Positions 18,096 through 26,781 of a stretch of 64,000 nt of DNA are shown here, one piece after another; within the stretch, counting starts at the first letter, position 1, and the number at the start of each line of letters is the position of its first letter. Origin of the DNA: UBA1952 sp965246785 (GTDB lineage: Bacteria > Bacteroidota > Bacteroidia > Chitinophagales > Chitinophagaceae); NCBI GenBank assembly GCA_965246785.1, contig CBDFFM010000006.1, positions 62,001 through 126,000 on the forward strand, in the 5' to 3' direction. The notes below the pieces were generated by a model, which saw nothing but the letters and a program-made list of their open reading frames with translations, ran no database searches and had not been told where the DNA came from. Position numbers and translations under genes: made by a program.

Positions 18096-20534
18096 TTAAA
18101 ACGGATACCCGATAGCAATGTGCAGCACAAGGTTCCGGCTCTGCCAGTCTTTATTGAACGGCTTGATTTCATCGCCCACCCAGCCGCCGTACTGCAAATA
18201 GTCCGGATTCTTCAGCGGGAAGCCCTCATCTATGCGCAGCACAAACAGCCCGCTGATGTCAAAGCGCGCCCCGATGCCGGTGCTCACAGCAAGGTCGCGC
18301 CCGAGGCGACTGAAGCGGAAGTCGCCACCGGGATAATCATCCGCCGGCTGCGCGAGCCAGATGTTGCCGGCATCTACAAAGACTGCTCCGTTCAACCGCA
18401 GCGCGCCTCCGAAAAGCTGCACCACATCAAAGCGGAACTCGGCATTCGCTTCCAGCTTGATATCGCCCGTACGGTCAATGAAGGAGATACCCGTGCGTCC
18501 CGAAGTATCCTGATAAGAGCCGGGGCCAAGCTGCCGCACGCGCCAGCCGCGCATACTGTACGGCCCACCCACGAAGTACTGCTTGATGTAGGGCAGCACG
18601 CTGCTCTTATCATACGGAACACCGATTCCGGCAAAGAAGCGCGTGGCAAGCTCCGCGTGCTGACGGCGGATGTAGTGGCGCAGGTCAGCTTCCACCTTAT
18701 AGTATTGCGAATAGTTCAGGCCGAGCGAATTCTTCAGATTGTATGCGGCATTGACGGCGCTCAACAGGGTGCCCGCTTCTTCAAAACCAACGCGCAGATA
18801 AGAGTAATGCCGCCGTGCAACGGGTGAAGCCTGATTGGTGAATGTGAAGTAGATGTTCTCGCCTTCTATGAGATTTTCCTGATAGGAATTGCGCAGGAAT
18901 GCATTGGAGTCAAGCAGCTGTTGGAAGCTTTCTGACTTATTGGGTAGGCGTAGGATGTTTACAAAGGCTGGCGACAAATCCCAAGTGTTGGTGGCATTTT
19001 GCTTCCAGTTATAGCTCAGGTTGGCAGACGTATTAATGAGCGTGAAGTAATTCACCCGGTCAAGCACATTGACGCCTGCGCCGAGGATGGTGCGTGGCTG
19101 ATTGGCATGGATGCGGCTGCCGAGCGAGAAGGGGGCGATGAACTTAGGAAAGTCCAGCGTGGCATTAAGGCCCGCGTTGCGGGACAGTAGGAAGAAGTGG
19201 TCATAAACAGAATTACCAACATCTTTGGAGTAGCCAAACTCTACGCCGCCATTGAGCGATATGCTAAGCTGGTTGGCACCGCGCAGCAGGTTGCGGTTAC
19301 GGAAGTTCAGGCCCACATTGTTGCCGAGCTGGTAAGTACTACCGTTTGTTACTTCATAATTCGTAGAGAAGTCATAACGCTTCGTCGGGTTCATCAGGAT
19401 GATGCAGCGTAGCGGGCGGTCGTAGGGCAGGGTAGAGTCTTCAATAAGGTAGGTCTGGACATACTGAAAGAGGCCCAGTTCATTGAGCTTTGTAATGGTC
19501 AAGTCATAGTCATCCTGCGTGAAGTATTCGCCGGGCTTCAGAAAAACATGGTTCAGCAGCACGCGCTCACGCACATAATAGCGGTGGTAGCGGAAGGTGA
19601 CGCTGTCCACCACATGCTCAATCATTGTAGAGTCGCGGATGTCTTTTCTGTCCACGAAGTCGGGATATATACGCAGCCGGCCAATTCTGTAGCGGCGATA
19701 GGCATTCGGCTCGCCGCCCTTGCGGATGATGATGCGGACGTCCACCGTCGGCTTTTTTCCGGTGCGCTGCAGGGCCAAAAAGTTGATGGCGCTTTCAAAA
19801 GGATTCTCGGCATCGCGCAGAAAAGCTTTGTTGAAAGTGTCCACCTCAATGTGGACATTCTCAGCGGTGAACTTATAATAGCCCCGGTTGCGCAGCACGT
19901 TGGCAATACGGCTGCGCTCTTCATCGCCCAGCGTCATGGCAAATGGCTTACCTTCCTGAACAGCGCTTCCCTTCATGCTCTCGGATACAAACTCACGAAC
20001 GGCACTATCGTCCACATCCAGCGCTGCCTTGTTGATAAGGTAGCGTTGTCCTGTTTCCACTTCATAGACGGCAGTTGCTTTCCGGCCCTTGTGCTTCACC
20101 GTATCGCGCACCTTGCTATAGAAATAGCCCTGATTAAAAAGATAGCTGCGCATGTGCTGCGTAGTCCGCCCGGCAAGCGCGCTGTCGTAAACGACGGGCC
20201 GCTCTACGGTCTTCAGCTTTTTCTGAAATGCCTCCGCTGCCGTATCGCGCTGGTAGCGCCTGTAGCGATAATTGTAAATCCAGACTTTGTAGGGAAGAAC
20301 GCTCAGTAAGTAAGTATTCGGCTTCTGAATTATCAGCGAAGTCAACGCATCGGAAAGCTCGCCGCGATTCGTAAGCGTGCGGTCGCTTTTCAGCTTCAGG
20401 CTGTTGCTGCGCAGGAGATAGAATCCTTCCGGCACATGCTTCGTAGTCTTGCAGGCTGCAAAGAGGCAGACGCACAGGCATAATGCCAGCGGACGGCTGA
20501 GGGCGGTGATGAGGCGGGAGAGGAAGGGCGGCAT
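18096..20534 (-). CDS. TamL-type Omp85/BamA-family outer-membrane lipoprotein
   Basis: 812 residues from the ATG complementary to 20532-20534; the open frame runs on upstream only by passing antisense through the next gene. The N-terminus carries a lipoprotein-like signal with Cys at 28 (CLFAAC). Residues ~30-400 hold POTRA-like repeats (GYFYSKVRDTVKHKGRKATAVYEV; LNELGLFQYVQTYLIED), and residues ~420-812 the Omp85 barrel (YQLGNNVGLNFRNRNLLRGANQLS, QYFVGGPYSMRGWRVRQLGPGSY, NAEFRFDVVQLFGGALRLNGAVFVDAGNIW), ending in an aromatic C-terminus (IGYPF). The lipidated architecture fits TamL, the Bacteroidota counterpart of TamA working with TamB. The RGWRxRxLGPG motif is diagnostic for Omp85 barrels. 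Divergent from the RNA methyltransferase. Confidence 0.88.
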   Translation of the reverse strand: MPPFLSRLITALSRPLALCLCVCLFAACKTTKHVPEGFYLLRSNSLKLKSDRTLTNRGELSDALTSLIIQKPNTYLLSVLPYKVWIYNYRYRRYQRDTAAEAFQKKLKTVERPVVYDSALAGRTTQHMRSYLFNQGYFYSKVRDTVKHKGRKATAVYEVETGQRYLINKAALDVDDSAVREFVSESMKGSAVQEGKPFAMTLGDEERSRIANVLRNRGYYKFTAENVHIEVDTFNKAFLRDAENPFESAINFLALQRTGKKPTVDVRIIIRKGGEPNAYRRYRIGRLRIYPDFVDRKDIRDSTMIEHVVDSVTFRYHRYYVRERVLLNHVFLKPGEYFTQDDYDLTITKLNELGLFQYVQTYLIEDSTLPYDRPLRCIILMNPTKRYDFSTNYEVTNGSTYQLGNNVGLNFRNRNLLRGANQLSISLNGGVEFGYSKDVGNSVYDHFFLLSRNAGLNATLDFPKFIAPFSLGSRIHANQPRTILGAGVNVLDRVNYFTLINTSANLSYNWKQNATNTWDLSPAFVNILRLPNKSESFQQLLDSNAFLRNSYQENLIEGENIYFTFTNQASPVARRHYSYLRVGFEEAGTLLSAVNAAYNLKNSLGLNYSQYYKVEADLRHYIRRQHAELATRFFAGIGVPYDKSSVLPYIKQYFVGGPYSMRGWRVRQLGPGSYQDTSGRTGISFIDRTGDIKLEANAEFRFDVVQLFGGALRLNGAVFVDAGNIWLAQPADDYPGGDFRFSRLGRDLAVSTGIGARFDISGLFVLRIDEGFPLKNPDYLQYGGWVGDEIKPFNKDWQSRNLVLHIAIGYPF

Positions 20535-20538
20535 TGGG

Positions 20539-20546
20539 TAGCTTTG
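20539..20546 (+). promoter_or_regulatory. Candidate -7 element (TAGCTTTG) giving a leaderless mRNA
   Basis: Exact TAnnTTTG only six bases before the GTG start at 20553, so the transcript would begin at or next to the start codon. It also sits 5 bp from the divergent TamL start. Confidence 0.55.
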
Positions 20547-20552
20547 CCGTCT

Positions 20553-21293
20553 GTGATTACGAAGGCGCAAGTTAAAGATATTCGTGCCCTCGCCTCCGCC
20601 AAAGGCCGTGCCGAACAAGGGCGCTTCCTGGCCGAAGGCGACAAGCTTGCGCGGGAATGGCTGGCCGCAGATGACAAGCTTAGCTGTATCATAGGGCTGA
20701 AAGGATGGCTCGAAGCACATCAGCAGCTCGTAAGCCGGCATCCCGAGGCAGTGGTAATTGAAGTTTCTGAAGATGTGCTCGCCCGCATTTCTACGCAGCA
20801 GTCGCCCAACAGCGCACTTGTACTGGTGCCTGTTCCAGCCCTGCCTCAAAGGCTGCCCAAAGACGAATGGAGCATTGTATTGGACACCGTTCAAGACCCT
20901 GGAAATCTTGGCGCTATCATCCGCATCGCCGATTGGTTTGGGGTTGCCCACGTTGTTTGCTCGCCGGGCTGTGCTGACTTTTACAATCCTAAAGTGGTTG
21001 CGGCTGCGATGGGCGGCCACTTGCGTGTGCAGCTGCATACAACCGAGCTGCCGGGCTTTCTTTCGGCTTGTGTAATTCCCGTTTTTGCGGCCACGCTTGG
21101 CGGTAACCCAATGGGTGAAATTCAGAAGCCCCAAGCCGCTGCGCTTATCATCGGAAACGAATCCAAAGGCATCTCGCCGGAAGTGCTGCGCCACGCAACA
21201 CAGCAAGTAACCATTCCGAAGCGCGGCGGCGCTGAATCGCTGAATGCGGCTGTGAGCGCGGGCATTCTGCTGGCGGCGCTTGGGCCGGCGTAA
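20553..21293 (+). CDS. TrmH/SpoU-family RNA 2'-O-methyltransferase
   Basis: About 246 residues starting at GTG 20553 (MITKAQVKDIRALASAKGR, matching the family's usual 'MISKSQIKxIxSL' start); an upstream TTG at 20544 is part of the promoter motif. The N-terminal L30-like substrate-binding domain (~1-95; EGDKLAREWL) is followed by the SpoU trefoil-knot domain with motif 1 NLGAIIRIADWFGV, motif 2 IIGNESKGIS and motif 3 IPKRGGAESLNAAVSAGILL. It methylates a ribose 2'-OH in rRNA or tRNA using SAM; the site cannot be told (RlmB-like or TrmH-like). Confidence 0.88.
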   Translation: MITKAQVKDIRALASAKGRAEQGRFLAEGDKLAREWLAADDKLSCIIGLKGWLEAHQQLVSRHPEAVVIEVSEDVLARISTQQSPNSALVLVPVPALPQRLPKDEWSIVLDTVQDPGNLGAIIRIADWFGVAHVVCSPGCADFYNPKVVAAAMGGHLRVQLHTTELPGFLSACVIPVFAATLGGNPMGEIQKPQAAALIIGNESKGISPEVLRHATQQVTIPKRGGAESLNAAVSAGILLAALGPA

Positions 21294-21360
21294 ACAAATT
21301 CTGGCACGGCGATTGGTTTCTGGAAATAAACCTTTCCACACACAAGCAATCTCACCCGCC

Positions 21361-22218
21361 ATGAAACGCTCTTTTTCCCTCACGCTCGTGGCCTTGTTCA
21401 CCAGCCTCGGCGCGTTCGCGCAAGCTGACCGCACGGTGCTCAAGCTACGCATGAGCGACAACTCCATCATCTCCGTAAACCTTGACGGCCGCTTCATAGA
21501 CCGCCAAACCACGCAGCTCACGCTGGACGGCCTCCGTCCCGGATTGCACCGCCTGGAAGTTTATGCCGATGCCGGCTACCGCCGCCGTCCTGTGAGAGTC
21601 TATACCGGTACGCTGCGCCTTGCGCCTGCAACCATCAACATAGGCACTGTTGATGTGTATAACCGAGGGCTCCGCCTCCGCACCCGCCCAATGGATGAGC
21701 GCGGTTACGCCGATGGCCGCGATTATGACAACGACAACCGTGACCGCGACTACCGCAACGATAATCCGCAGGCCGGTAACAACCGTAACGAATACGAGTA
21801 TGACGACCGCCGCAACAATAGTGGCGGCGGCGATGATGTCTACGGCAATGGGAACACGTCCTCCAACGCCGGCGAAGGCTACGGCTCCTTCCCGCATGGC
21901 CGCAATGGCAGCAGCAGCGCGGGCAGCTACAGCGCCCTCAGTATCCGCGACATGGACGACCTCCGCAGCCGCGTAGCATCTCGCATGACTGACTCCGACA
22001 AAGAGCAGTTGATGAAGAGTGTCCTGCAAAGCCGGGCTGCATCCACAGAGCAAATCCGGCAGATGCTGGGCTGGCTATCCTTTGATGCAACGCGCTTGGA
22101 CTTTGCTAAGTGGGCCTACAGCCACGCCAGCGACCCGCGCAACTACTGGAAGCTGGAAGATGGCTTCTCCTTTGACTCGTCTAAAGAAGAATTTTCAAAG
22201 TCCATCAGTAGCCGGTAA
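21361..22218 (+). CDS. Secreted DUF4476-domain protein
   Basis: 285 residues from ATG 21361 with a signal peptide (MKRSFSLTLVALFTSLGAFAQ). Residues ~24-115 form a beta-sandwich-like region (LKLRMSDNSIISVNLDGR, LDGLRPGLHRLEVY) seen at the N-terminus of many such Bacteroidota proteins. Residues ~118-190 are a low-complexity linker rich in Asp, Asn, Arg, Gly and Tyr. The C-terminal ~90 residues are DUF4476 (SVLQSRAASTEQIRQMLGWLSFDATRLDFAKWAYSHASDP). Function unknown; periplasmic or surface location inferred. Ends in a strong terminator. Confidence 0.82.
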   Translation: MKRSFSLTLVALFTSLGAFAQADRTVLKLRMSDNSIISVNLDGRFIDRQTTQLTLDGLRPGLHRLEVYADAGYRRRPVRVYTGTLRLAPATINIGTVDVYNRGLRLRTRPMDERGYADGRDYDNDNRDRDYRNDNPQAGNNRNEYEYDDRRNNSGGGDDVYGNGNTSSNAGEGYGSFPHGRNGSSSAGSYSALSIRDMDDLRSRVASRMTDSDKEQLMKSVLQSRAASTEQIRQMLGWLSFDATRLDFAKWAYSHASDPRNYWKLEDGFSFDSSKEEFSKSISSR

Positions 22219-22239
22219 ACTATCTATGCAATTATTCAC

Positions 22240-22279
22240 AACGCTGACATGGTTTGAAACCCTGTCAGCGTTTTTTTTA
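22240..22279 (+). terminator. Rho-independent terminator between convergent genes
   Basis: ACGCTGACA...TGTCAGCGT stem with an inner GGTTT/AAACC pairing, followed by eight T. The T-run overlaps the end of the convergent PAP2 gene. Confidence 0.92.
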
Positions 22280-22849
22280 AGCCAGCGCCCACCTCCACTT
22301 GAAAAGCTCCGCCACGCCGAAGCCAATCCCCGCGCCCAGCAGTCCGCCGGCCACCACATCGCCCGGCCAATGCACGCCCACGTACACCTGCGCGTAGCTC
22401 ACTGCCAGCCCCCAGCAAATCGGGAAAGGCCACAGCCATCGTATCCGTCCATGCAGCGTTACGGCGCAAAAAGTGCCGAGGGCAAAGTGATTGGCAGCAT
22501 GAGAAGACGGGAAGCTCCACCCGCTGCTGCGCGGCACAATCAGATGCAGCATCTGCGCAAAGCGCGGGTCATTGCAGGGACGCACGCGCTCTATCCACGG
22601 CTTCAGAACGCTGCCGCTTGTATAGTCCGCAATGGCAAAGCACAGCAGGAAGCCGAGGCACCACAGCACGCCGCGCCAGCGCCAGTTGTAAGGCATGAAG
22701 AAGGTCAGAAAGAGATATAGCGGCGCCCAGGTGAACTGGTTGCGCACATAAGGCATCACTGCATCCAGAAAAGCGTTGCGACAGGAAGCATGCAGATAGC
22801 CCCACACCTCATAGTCCAGCGACAGCAGCCATTCGTGCAAGCCGTTCAT
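22277..22849 (-). CDS. PAP2-family membrane phosphatase
   Basis: 190 residues with about five transmembrane segments and the three PAP2 motifs in order: KPWIERVRP (KX6RP), SFPSSHAANHF (PSGH-like with catalytic His) and AQVYVGVHWPGD (SRX5HX3D-like, with the usual Ser-Arg replaced by Ala-Gln). Family members dephosphorylate lipid phosphates in or outside the inner membrane, such as undecaprenyl pyrophosphate or lipid A. It sits 7 bp after a methyltransferase gene on the same strand, near polysaccharide genes, so recycling of the undecaprenyl carrier is a plausible role. Confidence 0.88.
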   Translation of the reverse strand: MNGLHEWLLSLDYEVWGYLHASCRNAFLDAVMPYVRNQFTWAPLYLFLTFFMPYNWRWRGVLWCLGFLLCFAIADYTSGSVLKPWIERVRPCNDPRFAQMLHLIVPRSSGWSFPSSHAANHFALGTFCAVTLHGRIRWLWPFPICWGLAVSYAQVYVGVHWPGDVVAGGLLGAGIGFGVAELFKWRWALA

Positions 22850-22856
22850 GGGCGGG

Positions 22857-23591
22857 CTATTTTTTGAAAATCATAATCAGCCGCGGCGACTCCAGAGGAT
22901 TGAACTCTTCCAGCCGGTAATTGCCGAAGGTGGCTACGAGGCTCATGCCGGCATTCTTAAACAGCCGCGTGAAATGGGAAAGCCCGAAGGCTGCGACGCG
23001 CTCCAGATATTGCCGCGTCTTTCCATCGGCATCAGTAAAGGAAATGTCTTTAATGAAATGCTCGTGCTCAATCCGTCGGCGGATGTGAAACAGATAGCTG
23101 CCGCGCTGTACGTCCTCTTCGGGGACAAGCCTGCGCTCCGCGCGCTCGCTGTTCAGGTAATCCAGTACCAGAATACCGTCTTTCTTCAGGCCTCTGGCAA
23201 AAGACTTTGCCGCAAGCTGATGGTCGCGCGTATGCTCAAAATAACCGAAGGACGTAAAGAAGTTGAAAGCGTAATCAAAGTAGTTGATGTAAAACGGCAT
23301 CCGCATATCATGGACGAAAAAGCGCAGATGCTCGCCTTCGTGCCCCTTGGCAATTTCAATGCTGGTATGCGAAAGGTCAATGCCCGTTACGTCGAACCCC
23401 CGCTCAGCCAGCTCCACCGAAAAGCGCCCTTCGCCGCAGGCAATGTCCACCATGCGGCTGCCGGGCAGCGGCTGGAGATATTTGATCAGGTCTGCCACAA
23501 ACGCCTCCGCTTCCAGCTCATCGCGGTGCTGGTAAAGGATGCGGTAGTAAGGCGAGGCGAACCATCGCTCAAACCAATTGGCGTCGGGCAT
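22857..23591 (-). CDS. Class I SAM-dependent methyltransferase
   Basis: 244 residues with motif I VDIACGEGRFSVELAERG, acidic end of strand 2 (GIDLS), motif II-like HDMRMPFYINYFDYAFNFFTSFGYF and post-motif GILVLDYLN. Likely a small-molecule or lipid methyltransferase; the substrate is not evident. Overlaps nothing and is followed 7 bp later by the PAP2 gene, with which it probably forms a transcript driven by the TATATTTG motif upstream. Confidence 0.85.
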   Translation of the reverse strand: MPDANWFERWFASPYYRILYQHRDELEAEAFVADLIKYLQPLPGSRMVDIACGEGRFSVELAERGFDVTGIDLSHTSIEIAKGHEGEHLRFFVHDMRMPFYINYFDYAFNFFTSFGYFEHTRDHQLAAKSFARGLKKDGILVLDYLNSERAERRLVPEEDVQRGSYLFHIRRRIEHEHFIKDISFTDADGKTRQYLERVAAFGLSHFTRLFKNAGMSLVATFGNYRLEEFNPLESPRLIMIFKK

Positions 23592-23614
23592 CAGGGGAGG
23601 GTGTTTGGAGAAGG

Positions 23615-23622
23615 CAAATATA
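23615..23622 (-). promoter_or_regulatory. Candidate -7 element (TATATTTG)
   Basis: TAnnTTTG followed by CC on the minus strand, 24 bases before the methyltransferase start. Confidence 0.55.
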
Positions 23623-23660
23623 GGCGCATCGGCTGCGTGCCGCCTTCGCTTATAGCCTAT

Positions 23661-23755
23661 GATAGAACGCTGATGACGCTGACTGTTATGATTGATGCAG
23701 ATGGATCGGCGAAATCCGCGGTAACCTGCTTAATCATAAAAATCGGAGTTCTATC
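23661..23755. repeat. Dispersed intergenic inverted repeat
   Basis: Ends GATAGAAC/GTTCTATC pair, and inner segments TATGATTGATGCAGAT and CCTGCTTAATCATA pair imperfectly. It contains the GATGACGCTGA and AATCATAAAAATC words characteristic of dispersed repeats in other Bacteroidota genomes. It fills most of the 184-base gap 23592-23775. Confidence 0.6.
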
Positions 23756-23775
23756 TGTCTCTCCGGGAAATTCGC

Positions 23776-24993
23776 CTATCCTTCTACCAGTTCCTCTTCT
23801 TTCAGATGCACGGCCTTTCCACCCACCATGATGGTATTAGGCACCTTAATGCCGCTGTCCATCCGTACGCTGCGGGGGCGGCGACGCTGACGGCGAAGGT
23901 TAAACTGGGGCCGGACGGGCAATTGCAGGTGTGTCCGGCGCAGATACACGAGAATGGCATATAGGCCAAGCATAAAGAACAGCATCGCAGCCACCGCGAT
24001 GTTGATGTTGTAATGCTGCATCCACAGCGCCAGCGCCGTAACCGCAATATTGGCGATGAAAATTACAGACACGGTCTTTGTGTGCGACAGGCCAATATCC
24101 AGCAGATAGTGATGCAGGTGCGTCCTGTCCGGGCTGAAGGGTGAATTGCCGCGCAGGATGCGCATGGTGAAGACACGGAAGGTATCAAAGACGGGAATGA
24201 AGAGGATAGCGAGCGTAACTACGAATACGCCGGGGGCGGATACAATAATCGCGTCAATACTGCCGCCAGTGTGGTAGGTGTTGATGGTCAGGATACCAAG
24301 CACCGCCACCACAAAACCTATAATGAGTGAGCCGGTATCGCCCATGAAAATCTTGGCGGGCGCTAGATTAAAGCGCAGGAAGCCAATCAGAGCACCGGTC
24401 ATGCTGAAGGCTAATACCGCCTCGCTGCCTTTGCCGTAGGCTGCCAGAAAGAGGCCAAGCATGGCCGTGATATATACGCCAATAGTCCCAGCGAGGCCGT
24501 CAATACCGTCTAAGAGATTAAAAGCATTGGTCACGAAGATGCAGCCAACTATGGAGAAGGGAATGGATGCCCAATCGGGCAGATTATGAATGCCAAAGAG
24601 CCCGCCGAGGGAATGCAGCCGTACATCGGCAAACACAACGGTAATAGTAGCCGCCATGGCCTGCGCAATGAACTTCTTGCTGGGGCTTATAGCCACCAAG
24701 TCGTCCTTCATACCCGTAACGAAGAGGATAAGACAAGCTGCCGCGATGTAGTTCCATTTCGGGAAGCTCAACGGCTTAATGAGGAGCGAGGCGACGATGA
24801 AGAAGGCGAAGAAAATACCAACGCCGCCAAGGTTTGGCACGATGCGCGCATGTAGCTTGCGGTGGTTATCCGGCACGTCCAGAAGACGCTTCCGCTTGGC
24901 AATATAGATGATATTGGGAACGGAAAACAGGCTGACTGCCAGCGAGCATACAAGGGCGAGTACGTATGAAAGATAAGGTTGAAGTGCGTTCAT
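23776..24993 (-). CDS. Undecaprenyl-phosphate sugar-1-phosphate transferase (WecA/MraY family)
   Basis: 405 residues, about eleven transmembrane segments, with the family's catalytic loops: MKDDLVAI (DD at 97-98), NAFNLLDGIDGLAG (156-169), KIFMGDTGS (214-222) and the HLHH motif at 292-295 in DRTHLHHYLLD. It transfers GlcNAc-1-phosphate or a related sugar phosphate from a UDP-sugar to undecaprenyl phosphate, starting an O-antigen or capsule repeat. The HLHH form and missing MraY-specific UDP-MurNAc residues favour the WecA subgroup. A cytoplasmic Arg-rich C-terminal tail (~345-405) is extra. The surrounding polysaccharide genes support the assignment. Confidence 0.88.
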   Translation of the reverse strand: MNALQPYLSYVLALVCSLAVSLFSVPNIIYIAKRKRLLDVPDNHRKLHARIVPNLGGVGIFFAFFIVASLLIKPLSFPKWNYIAAACLILFVTGMKDDLVAISPSKKFIAQAMAATITVVFADVRLHSLGGLFGIHNLPDWASIPFSIVGCIFVTNAFNLLDGIDGLAGTIGVYITAMLGLFLAAYGKGSEAVLAFSMTGALIGFLRFNLAPAKIFMGDTGSLIIGFVVAVLGILTINTYHTGGSIDAIIVSAPGVFVVTLAILFIPVFDTFRVFTMRILRGNSPFSPDRTHLHHYLLDIGLSHTKTVSVIFIANIAVTALALWMQHYNINIAVAAMLFFMLGLYAILVYLRRTHLQLPVRPQFNLRRQRRRPRSVRMDSGIKVPNTIMVGGKAVHLKEEELVEG

Positions 24994-25024
24994 TTGCTCA
25001 TTCCGTATAATTCATCGCTCGGCG

Positions 25025-25032
25025 CAAAGGTA
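25025..25032 (-). promoter_or_regulatory. Candidate -7 element (TACCTTTG)
   Basis: TAnnTTTG followed by CGCC on the minus strand, 32 bases before the WecA-type start. The rest of the 25033-25179 gap shows no further structure. Confidence 0.6.
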
Positions 25033-25179
25033 TGCTGTAAAAAGCTTTTATTGCCTTGCAATGACCGTTTTCCTTCAGCACTACTCTTTTCACAAAGGCA
25101 AGATGCGGCGCAATTGCCTTCCGGAGTTAGCACCTGGAAGTCAACGTTTGGTTATTACTTGCACATTGTAAATAATTTG

Positions 25180-26769
25180 TTAGCCGAATGGACTTACAGA
25201 GATGTACAGTATTAGATGCGTTTTAAAAGAAAAACCGGCGCAGGCGGCGGGCAATAATTGGTTGAAGCCAGTTGCGGCATCATACCGTTCTACTCTCATC
25301 ACCTCCGCACCTTCTGCCTGAAAAATCAGGCCTGCCGCCATGAACTTATTGTTGTCTCGCGGCGAAACGGAAACGGACGGATGAAAATGCAGCCGCGCCT
25401 CGCAGTCCTTAGGAGCGTTAAGCAACTCGTCGGTGATGGTAATGCCTTCCTCATTCCAGCTAAACCTCCGCTTGTGCGTTGTATGCAGAAAGGCGTAAGG
25501 CGAATAAGTAATACTCAGAGTGCCGGCCTCATCCTTCAGTTTTCGGATGCGCATACGCCTCCCCACTCGAAAAGACTTCCAGACATCTGAAGAATCCTTC
25601 CCACCGATGACAACCGCATTGTGCGCCGCCGTGCCTCGTTCCATCTGCCGGCGGCTGCCCACCTCATAGGTTGAGGTGCCCATATCAACTATTACCGGCA
25701 TCCCTTTGTAATAAAGGCAAAAGCTGCCCACATCGGCATGAGCGTGCCCCGGCTGATGAGCAGGCTGAATAGGCACAATGTCAATAGCCAGCTCAAAATC
25801 GCCGCAGCGAATCATGCGATAGCCGGATTCGCGAAGCGATATTTCTTTTGGGAAGATGCCGATCGCAGCAGCGTAGCGGGTAAGCTCTTTAGTATCAGGC
25901 GCAATGCCGACGGCGCAATCGTTGAACTGTGGCCAGCTCCCATCGCTGAAAGTCATGGCTTGCAGCCACCCGAGCATTCCGGATGAAGCTTCGGCTATCC
26001 GGCTTTCCAAGACTAAATCTTTCGTGCCTAATGCGCGTAAAAGCTCTAAGCATTGCATCATCCGCCACAGCAGAAGGCTATGGTACATCGGGCTGCCCTC
26101 AGCATGACCGCCATCAGGCAAGACTTGTTCATCAAGGCATATCCGCAGCAGGCGGCTCCCCTTTTTATAAAAATGAACGTTGCTGAAGTATGCGCCTGCC
26201 GAAAGAATGGCGACAGCGTTCTCCCAAAGATGATTGCCATCAAGATGATACTCCGGGAAGCGACAAAGCCAGTCAGCATCAGTGAAGAGGCGCTTTAGGA
26301 TAGCTTCATCCTTTACGGCAAATCGCAGCAGGAAGCGTATCCACGCTATGATGCGCAGGGAAGAAGGATAGGCTTCACCGGCTATTTGCTGCGGCCCTTT
26401 TGCCGCTGTAAAGGCCTTAATTGTCGCCAGCTGTTCCTGCATCGGCAAACTATCGTCGTACAGCCATTCAAAGAAATTCAGGTTATACGTCCAGAGCAGG
26501 CCTTCGCCTCGCCAGTCCCACTCAGTGCCGGCCGGGAATATTTTGCGGCGATTCAGGAAGCAGAAGCGTTGCTCCGCCGGAAAATAGCATTGCGCAACCT
26601 GCAAAGGCTGTAATGCAGGAGTAGGCCAGACCAGCGCCGCCGCAATGTTTTCGTTCGTTGCCTTCCTGCGCCGGCTAAACCGCTGCGCTACAGGCCGCGC
26701 CAGCCGATACCACCACTGGGCCGCCTTCAGCGGACGGACGGTATGGTACCAACGGAGCAAAGCTTTCAT
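25180..26769 (-). CDS. Heparinase II/III-like polysaccharide lyase family protein
   Basis: 529 residues with no obvious signal peptide. An N-terminal all-alpha toroid (~90-320; NLNFFEWLYD, YHLDGNHLWENAVAILSAG, GGHAEGSPMYHSLLLWRMMQCL with the GSPxYH motif) is followed by the beta-sandwich Heparinase_II_III domain (PGHAHADVGSFCLYYKGMPV and DMGTSTYEVG). In surface-polysaccharide loci these proteins are thought to modify or cleave uronate-containing polymers; this one sits 12 bp after meaB's stop on the same strand but belongs by content to the polysaccharide region. Catalytic His/Tyr residues of the family are present (H in NHLWEN, H in GHAHAD). Confidence 0.83.
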   Translation of the reverse strand: MKALLRWYHTVRPLKAAQWWYRLARPVAQRFSRRRKATNENIAAALVWPTPALQPLQVAQCYFPAEQRFCFLNRRKIFPAGTEWDWRGEGLLWTYNLNFFEWLYDDSLPMQEQLATIKAFTAAKGPQQIAGEAYPSSLRIIAWIRFLLRFAVKDEAILKRLFTDADWLCRFPEYHLDGNHLWENAVAILSAGAYFSNVHFYKKGSRLLRICLDEQVLPDGGHAEGSPMYHSLLLWRMMQCLELLRALGTKDLVLESRIAEASSGMLGWLQAMTFSDGSWPQFNDCAVGIAPDTKELTRYAAAIGIFPKEISLRESGYRMIRCGDFELAIDIVPIQPAHQPGHAHADVGSFCLYYKGMPVIVDMGTSTYEVGSRRQMERGTAAHNAVVIGGKDSSDVWKSFRVGRRMRIRKLKDEAGTLSITYSPYAFLHTTHKRRFSWNEEGITITDELLNAPKDCEARLHFHPSVSVSPRDNNKFMAAGLIFQAEGAEVMRVERYDAATGFNQLLPAACAGFSFKTHLILYISVSPFG

Positions 26770-26781
26770 GACGGTGTAGGT

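Noticed and set aside
20535..21521. N-terminal extension of the TamL frame upstream of 20534
   Set aside because: It is antisense to the SpoU methyltransferase gene; TamL has a good lipoprotein signal at 20534.
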